In this document: in pieces, positions 59,284 to 64,000 of the stretch | Layout: each line of letters begins with the position of its first letter | Numbering within the stretch: position 1 is the stretch's first letter | Source of the DNA: Solirubrobacter pauli | Lineage (GTDB): Bacteria; Actinomycetota; Thermoleophilia; Solirubrobacterales; Solirubrobacteraceae | Assembly (NCBI RefSeq): GCF_003633755.1 | Contig: NZ_RBIL01000002.1 | Span: 1-64,000, forward strand | Direction of reading: 5' to 3' | DNA length: 64,000 bases | The notes under the pieces: generated by a model | What the model saw: only the letters and a program-made list of their open reading frames with translations | Databases searched by the model: none | What the model was told of the DNA's origin: nothing | Program-made: the position numbers and the translations under genes

Positions 59284-60867
59284 TCAGCCGCCGGCGCGGG
59301 AGTGGTACGGCCCCTGCGCCGGCGATTGGTTCCGGTTGGTGACGAACTTCACCTGGCTCTTCGCCTGCGCGTGCGCGCGGATCTCGGCCGGTGACAGGCC
59401 GCGGAACCGCTCGGGGACGAGCTGCTCGGCGTACTCGTGCTCCTCGAAGTCCACGAGCGACGGCCGGCCGATCGCGTAGACGGTCCGGCGGCCGCGCTCC
59501 TGGTAGACGCCGCCCGGTCCCGCTCCCGGGGTCGTCTCCTGCTCGTCCTTCATGTCGCGCACCTCGACGACCGTGCTCGTGGGCGACTGCGAGCTCGACT
59601 TGAGCTGGTCGTCGCCGGTCCGCTGGGCCTTGCCGTCGCCGTCCGGCCGGACGCCCTCGGTGACGTTGCCCTCGATCGAGACGAGCTTGCCGGTGTTCGG
59701 GTCGTAGGACTCGACCATCACGATGTGGTTCGCGATCCCCTTCTTGGGCTTGACGCCGCCGTGGCGGATGAGCGCGATGTCGCCGGGCCGGATGTCGGTC
59801 GCCGCCGACGGCCCCACCACCCACTTGCGGGGCGTCGCGCGGGACGCGTGGTACTCCCTGACCGACCACCACCGGCCGTCGGCCCAGACCGACAGCGGCG
59901 CGCGCGACGCGTTGACGTTCGCCGTGTACTGGAAGAAGTCGTTGACGTTGTCGGTGTGCGCGAACGCCATGCGCAGGTCCTTGTCCAGCGCCGCGCCGCG
60001 GAACATGTTCGCGGCCGCGAACATCCCGCACCAGTCGTCGACGACCTCCTTGTCGACCTCGATCACGGTCCCGTCCTTCTGCTTGACCGGGACCTTGATC
60101 ATCTTCGTCTGCTGCCGGTCGTTGAAGCCGGAGTCCGCGAACACGTCGTCCATCTCGTTGCGCGCCCGCTTGGGGTCCTTCACGTCGGCCACCGTGTCGG
60201 TCTGCACGGTCCCCGCGCGCCACGTCTCCCGCGCCTCGGCGACCGACCGCGCCTGCAGCAGCGCGAGCGCCGCGTCCTGGCAGGCCTCGGCGGCCTGTCG
60301 CAACTCGGGTGTCGACGCCGCCGCGCGCAAGGCGGACGCCTGGTCGCGGAACGCCTTCGCCTGCTCGAGCGTCCCCAGCGCCGGATCGTCGGCGCGCCCG
60401 TGGCCGACCACCGAGGACCGGTTCATCCCGGAGATCACCTGCTCGCGAATGCGCTCGCCGAGCGCCTGCGCACCCCAGCGCGCCGCGCCGACCTTCTCGT
60501 GCACGTCCGCGCCGGCCGCCCCGTACTCCGCGTCGTGGTCGGTCACCACCTGGCTCTCGAAGTTCAGCGTGCTCGCGTCGGCCGCGTCGCCGAGCACCCG
60601 GAGCACCTCCGCGAGCGAGCGCAGCCAGGCGGTCGCCGCAGGGAGGTCGGTCGTCGTGGGGGCGGGCACGAGCGCCTTCAACAGCGGCGCCCCGGCGCGA
60701 TAGCGCTTCAGCGTCCCGGCCAGCTTCGGCAGCTCGGCCACCGGCTGGCGGGAGAGGAGCCGAGCCAGCGCGCGGTTGCTGACGCCCACGGCCTGGGGAA
60801 CCTGGGCCGCGCGGTTCGCGTCCGGCCGGTGCCGTCGGGATTGGCCGGCGATCTGGCGATCTCGCAT
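59284..60867 (-). CDS. CHAP-like cysteine hydrolase with eCIS-cargo-like N terminus
   Basis: The protein has 527 residues from ATG 60867. Near the N terminus the phrase VPQAVGVSNRALARLLSRQP (24-43) resembles the short motif (AGN..V.RLL.RQ) found in DUF4157 proteins and cargo of extracellular contractile injection systems. The C-terminal half (about 240-410) has a CHAP/NlpC-like triad: C280 (DDWCGMFAAANMFRG), H381 (ANHIVMVESYD) and E399 or N401 (SIEGNV). Such domains cut peptidoglycan amides. There is no signal peptide. The function is inferred. Confidence 0.65.
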   Translation of the reverse strand: MRDRQIAGQSRRHRPDANRAAQVPQAVGVSNRALARLLSRQPVAELPKLAGTLKRYRAGAPLLKALVPAPTTTDLPAATAWLRSLAEVLRVLGDAADASTLNFESQVVTDHDAEYGAAGADVHEKVGAARWGAQALGERIREQVISGMNRSSVVGHGRADDPALGTLEQAKAFRDQASALRAAASTPELRQAAEACQDAALALLQARSVAEARETWRAGTVQTDTVADVKDPKRARNEMDDVFADSGFNDRQQTKMIKVPVKQKDGTVIEVDKEVVDDWCGMFAAANMFRGAALDKDLRMAFAHTDNVNDFFQYTANVNASRAPLSVWADGRWWSVREYHASRATPRKWVVGPSAATDIRPGDIALIRHGGVKPKKGIANHIVMVESYDPNTGKLVSIEGNVTEGVRPDGDGKAQRTGDDQLKSSSQSPTSTVVEVRDMKDEQETTPGAGPGGVYQERGRRTVYAIGRPSLVDFEEHEYAEQLVPERFRGLSPAEIRAHAQAKSQVKFVTNRNQSPAQGPYHSRAGG

Positions 60868-60871
60868 GCCG

Positions 60872-61891
60872 CTAGCGACCCTCTCGCATGCCGGGCGCAG
60901 ACGCAACGGCCGCGACCCGTTCGGGAGCCGCCGCGGCCGCGACGACCTCGGCCAGCTCCGCCTCCGGCCGCCCCGGCGGGAGCACGAGCTGCACGCTGTC
61001 GGCTCCGGCCTCCCGCCACGCGGCCACCAGCTCGGGTACTTCGTCGTACGTGCCGAGCAGCGTCACCTCGCGCGCGAGCGCTTCGGCGTCGGCGGGCAGC
61101 TCCTCCGGCGTGGCCTGGAGCGCCGCGACGGTCTCCGGGCTGGAGAACCGCGCGAGCAGGCGCGGGTAGATCGGGCCCATGCGGGTGACGTAGGTCGACA
61201 GCCACCAGGCGGCGGCGCGCCGCGCGGCCGCCTCGTCCACACCCAGCGCCACCGGCACCGCGACGGCGACGCGCGGCGTCCGGGGCCGCGTCGCCCGGGC
61301 GGCGCCTTGCTCGAGCAGCGCCACGCCGTCCTCGAGGCGCGACCGCGCCCACAGGAACGGCGCCCACTCGTCAGCGAGCTCCCCGGCCAGGCGGATCGAG
61401 GCGTCCGACAACGCGGCGAGCGCGATCGGCACCGGCGCGTCGGGAAGCACGCCCAGCCGCAGCGGCCGCGCATCCGACGCCGGTCGCGGCAGCCGCTCGC
61501 CCTCCAGCAGCGCACGGACGGCGGTCAACGTGTCGCGAAGGCGCGCGATCGGTCGCTCCCAACGCAGCCCGTGCAGCCCCTCGGTCAGCGGCGGGCTGCC
61601 CGCGCCCAGTCCCAGCGAGAAGCGCCCGCCCGAAGCCCGCTGCAGCCCCACGGCGGCGAGCGCGATGGTCGCCGGGGTCCGGCTCCACACCGACAGCACA
61701 CCCGTCCCGAGGCCGACCCGCGTCGTCTGCGCGGCCATCTCGGCGAGCACGATCGTCGCGTCGTGGCTCCACGCCTCCGCCACGCCGATCCGGTCCAGCC
61801 CAAGCGCGTCCGCCTGCCACGCGAGGCGCATCATCGTCTCGACGCGCGTCTCGAAGGGTGTGAACGCCACGCCTGCCGTTGCCGTCGTCAT
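60872..61891 (-). CDS. LLM-class (F420-dependent type) oxidoreductase
   Basis: A 339-residue luciferase-like TIM-barrel protein beginning GVAFTPFETRVETMMRLAWQADALG, with LGTGVLSVWSRTPATIALAAVGLQRASGGRFSLGLGAG typical of F420-dependent members. It is the full-length relative of the 281-residue protein at 39409. The CHAP-like gene starts 4 bp beyond its stop and may be co-transcribed. A conserved 26-bp element lies 33 bp upstream. Confidence 0.88.
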   Translation of the reverse strand: MTTATAGVAFTPFETRVETMMRLAWQADALGLDRIGVAEAWSHDATIVLAEMAAQTTRVGLGTGVLSVWSRTPATIALAAVGLQRASGGRFSLGLGAGSPPLTEGLHGLRWERPIARLRDTLTAVRALLEGERLPRPASDARPLRLGVLPDAPVPIALAALSDASIRLAGELADEWAPFLWARSRLEDGVALLEQGAARATRPRTPRVAVAVPVALGVDEAAARRAAAWWLSTYVTRMGPIYPRLLARFSSPETVAALQATPEELPADAEALAREVTLLGTYDEVPELVAAWREAGADSVQLVLPPGRPEAELAEVVAAAAAPERVAAVASAPGMREGR

Positions 61892-61924
61892 CGAGCCAAG
61901 CGTCCCGCGCCCCGCCCGGCCGCA

Positions 61925-61950
61925 CAATCGGGAGGGCACCCTGAACTTTG
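61925..61950 (-). promoter_or_regulatory. Conserved upstream element of LLM gene (copy 2)
   Basis: On the minus strand CAAAGTTCAGGGTGC, four variable bases, CCGATTG; 22 of 26 positions equal the element at 39348-39373. It ends 33 bp before ATG 61891 and sits between two divergent genes. Confidence 0.65.
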
Positions 61951-61972
61951 GACTCGCGTAGGGTGCGCGTCC

Positions 61973-62955
61973 ATGGAGCAGTTCGGGGTTCGCGGCGACT
62001 CGCCCGGGCATGCGGGGATCGGGACGACGTTCGCGGGGCGACGGCTCGTCGTCGATCCGGCGGAGCTCGAGGGCGTCGACGTCGCGGTCGTGGGCGCGCC
62101 GTTCGACGACGGCACGTCCAACCGGCCGGGCGCGCGGTACGGCCCGCGGGCGATCCGCGCCGCCGACGACGGCGGTCACGGGGCCGCCCGCACCTCGGCA
62201 CGGGGCTCGACCCGTTCGCGTCGTTGGAGGTCGTCGATCACGGCGACTGCGCGGTCGCGCCGGGAGACCTCCGACGCTCGCACGCGCAGCTCGCGGACGT
62301 GCTGCGCGGCGTGCTCGCGGCCGGCGCCATGCCGCTCGTCCTCGGCGGCGACCACTCGCTCTCGCTGCCGACGTTGCGGGTGCTGTCCGAGCGGTTCGGC
62401 ACCGACGGCTACGCGGTCGTCCACTTCGACACCCACGCCGACACCGCCGCCGAGCTCTACGGCGTGCGGGTGTCGCACGGCACGCCGTTCCGCGTCGCCG
62501 TCGAAGAGGGCTACCTCGACGGCCACAACGCCGTCCAACTCGGCCTCCGCGGAACCTGGCCGGGGCCGGACGACTTCGCCTGGATGCGCGAGGCCGGATT
62601 CCGCTGGCACACCATGGACGAGATCGACGCCCGCGGCCTGCAGCGCGTCCTCGACGACGCGATCGCGCACGCCGCGAACGCCGCGCCGCGCGTCTACCTC
62701 ACGGTCGACGTGGACGTCCTCGATCCGGCGTTCGCGCCCGGGACGGGCACGCCGGAGCCCGGCGGGCTCACCACGCGCGAGCTGCGCGCGGCGCTGCGTC
62801 GGGTCGCCTCCGAGCTGGACCTCTGCGCCGCCGACGTCGTCGAGGTGTGCCCGCCGTTCGACGTCGCGGGCATCACGGCGCTCGCCGGCGAGCGGATCGC
62901 GCTGGACATCCTCACGGGCATGGCGGCCCGCCGCACCGGCACGTCGTTGAGCTAG
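61973..62955 (+). pseudogene. Ureohydrolase (arginase/agmatinase family) with one-base frameshift
   Basis: The N terminus from ATG 61973 carries GVDVAVVGAPFDDGTSNRPG and YGPRAIRAADDGG. The remainder is in the -1 frame from GRPHLGTGLDPF (62182 on). Motifs there bind the two manganese ions: GGDHSLSLP, HFDTHADT and VDVDVLDPAFAPG. Adding one G to the G4 run at 62180-62183 would restore a 328-residue protein of usual length. Both parts look under selection, so it is a recent mutation or a sequencing error. The substrate is a guanidino compound by family. Confidence 0.85.
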
Positions 62956-62971
62956 GACGCAGCTTTCGTTA

Positions 62972-62985
62972 CGAACATACGTTCG
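62972..62985. promoter_or_regulatory. SOS (LexA) box upstream of AlkB-like gene
   Basis: CGAACATACGTTCG matches the Gram-positive/actinobacterial LexA site CGAAC-N4-GTTCG. It overlaps the promoter: TACACT (62987-62992) fits a -10 box, and the ATG is at 63000, so the transcript would be nearly leaderless. Confidence 0.8.
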
Positions 62986-62999
62986 CTACACTCGACTAC

Positions 63000-63665
63000 A
63001 TGTCCCTCGTCGTCCAGCCTTCGCTGTTTGGAACTTCGGGTCAGCCCGGCCTCGCCGGCCTCGGGGATGCCGTGGAGCGCCGGGAGCTCTCCGACGGCGC
63101 CTGGATCGATCTGCGCCCGGGCTTCATCACCGCGGCGGACGACCTGTTCGACGCGTTGGCCGGCAGCGTCCCGTGGCACGAGGAACGCATGCGCATGTAC
63201 GACAGCACCGTGCGCGTCCCGCGGCTGCTTGCCCGGTACCGGCAGGGCGAGTCGCTGCCGCACCCGGTGCTGGGGGAGGCCCGGTCGGCGCTGAACGCGC
63301 ACTACGCCGACGAGGCCGGCGGCCCGTTCGTCACCGCCGGGCTCTGCCTGTACCGCGACGGCAACGACAGCGTCGCCTGGCACGGAGACCGGATCGCCCG
63401 CGAAAGCCCCGCCGACACCATGGTCGCGATCCTCTCCCTCGGCGCCGTCCGCCCGTTCGCGCTGCGCCCCAAGTCCGGCGGCCCGGGCCTGCGCCTGCAG
63501 ATCGGCCACGGCGACCTCCTGGTCATGGGCGGCAGCTGCCAGCGCACCTGGTTGCACGCGATCCCGAAGACCGCGCGCTGCCTCGGCGCGCGGATCAGCG
63601 TCCAGTTCCGTCCGCAATGGGGCAACGACCTCGGCGGCCGCACCGCGGAGGTGCCGCGCGCATAG
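63000..63665 (+). CDS. AlkB-like 2-oxoglutarate/Fe(II) dioxygenase
   Basis: The 221-residue protein has the iron triad H128-x-D130 (SVAWHGDRIA) and H186 (TWLHAIPK), and the 2-oxoglutarate-binding Arg in ARISVQFR. VTAGLCLYRDGNDSVAWH is typical of DNA-repair AlkB homologues that remove N-alkyl lesions. The SOS box upstream supports DNA damage repair. No signal peptide; it acts in the cytoplasm. Confidence 0.92.
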   Translation: MSLVVQPSLFGTSGQPGLAGLGDAVERRELSDGAWIDLRPGFITAADDLFDALAGSVPWHEERMRMYDSTVRVPRLLARYRQGESLPHPVLGEARSALNAHYADEAGGPFVTAGLCLYRDGNDSVAWHGDRIARESPADTMVAILSLGAVRPFALRPKSGGPGLRLQIGHGDLLVMGGSCQRTWLHAIPKTARCLGARISVQFRPQWGNDLGGRTAEVPRA

Positions 63666-63814
63666 ACGTCGCGCGTCACAGGTCGCCTCGTACGCGTGAC
63701 GGTGCGGTTGCTTGTCTGACGTCGGGGTAGCGCGCAGCCGCGGTTTGCGCTGACCTACAGCTGCCAAGGGGCGGAGGTCTGGTCCGCCTCGAATCATCGT
63801 CGGGGAGTTACGCG

Positions 63815-64000
63815 ATGAGTTCTGCTCGGACGTTCAGCCGCCGCCGCTTCGTCGGCGTGGCTGCTGGTGTGGCGGGCGCCGCTGCGCTGTCGCCGCGATC
63901 CGCGGTCGCAACGGGTGGCGGTGGTGGTGACGGCGGTGGCCATCACGATGACCACGATCATGGCCACGGCCCAGGGGTCGTGCCCCGGGACCGGATCGGG
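63815..64000 (+). CDS. Tat-exported protein (partial, runs off right edge)
   Basis: The visible 62 residues start at ATG 63815 with a twin-arginine signal (SRRRFVGVAAGVAGAAAL). A Gly/His/Asp-rich segment (HHDDHDHGHGPG) that could bind metal follows, then VVPRDRIG. The last residues resemble the start of secreted sugar-phosphate-isomerase-like TIM barrels (PRDRIGIQL); that is only a guess from eight residues. Confidence 0.7.
   Translation, partial: MSSARTFSRRRFVGVAAGVAGAAALSPRSAVATGGGGGDGGGHHDDHDHGHGPGVVPRDRIG

Noticed and set aside
62177-62190. Programmed -1 frameshift in the ureohydrolase gene
   Set aside because: No X-XXY-YYZ slippery heptamer and no obvious downstream pseudoknot; a lost G in a G run is simpler.

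Overview
The window is GC-rich (roughly 70% or more by eye), densely packed bacterial DNA with strongly G/C-biased third codon positions. Many genes overlap by four bases (ATGA), and GTG and TTG starts are common. Three ECF sigma factors, F420-type luciferase-like oxidoreductases, an RNHCP protein, a DUF2510 protein and TA-rich surface proteins point to an actinobacterium. The gene mix resembles soil Thermoleophilia (Solirubrobacter or Conexibacter type); that placement is inference. I saw no rRNA or tRNA gene, CRISPR array, insertion sequence or prophage structural gene.

Left part (1-20.7 kb): a mix of housekeeping and accessory genes. It starts with a truncated secreted aldose 1-epimerase, a DUF1963 protein, a secreted FG-GAP/VCBS repeat protein and a PadR regulator with its membrane partner. 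Then come small enzymes (VOC, MBL-fold hydrolase, NTF2-like, RibD-C/DHFR-like), an ECF sigma factor with a membrane partner, and an RNHCP zinc protein. A TetR/MFS drug-efflux pair with a clear operator follows, then an OmpR-type two-component system, a third sigma factor, a DHDPS-family aldolase and a Cys/Met-metabolism PLP enzyme.

20.8-28.1 kb: an M23 peptidase with a coiled coil, a RarD permease that seems to start with CTG, release factor 3, and a second ECF sigma factor with a very large membrane partner. 28.2-38.6 kb: a myo-inositol regulon. Nine minus-strand genes (IolE-like, lipoprotein, permease, ATPase, two Gfo/Idh dehydrogenases, iolC, iolB, iolD) are chained by 4- or 8-bp overlaps. 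They are controlled by a divergent LacI-family regulator with two perfect palindromic operators 30 bp apart. IolA and IolJ are not in the window.

38.6-46.6 kb: a trypsin-like lipoprotein preceded by seven 24-bp repeats, an F420 LLM enzyme, a thioesterase-like protein, a LysR/MFS pair, and a chemoreceptor coupled to the MFS gene. 46.7-54.2 kb: an FtsH-like protease with an altered pore loop, coupled to a 1531-residue wall or membrane protein, followed by a secreted protein. 55.0-59.1 kb: a complete soluble phosphotransferase system for dihydroxyacetone (dhaK, dhaL, a coupled 55-codon ORF and an enzyme I on plus; HPr and dhaM convergent on minus).

59.1-64 kb: a small acidic protein, a CHAP-like protein with an N-terminal motif seen in contractile-injection-system cargo, and a second LLM enzyme that shares a 26-bp upstream element with the first. 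A ureohydrolase gene broken by one missing base comes next, then an AlkB-like dioxygenase behind a near-perfect SOS box, and the start of a Tat-exported protein at the right edge.
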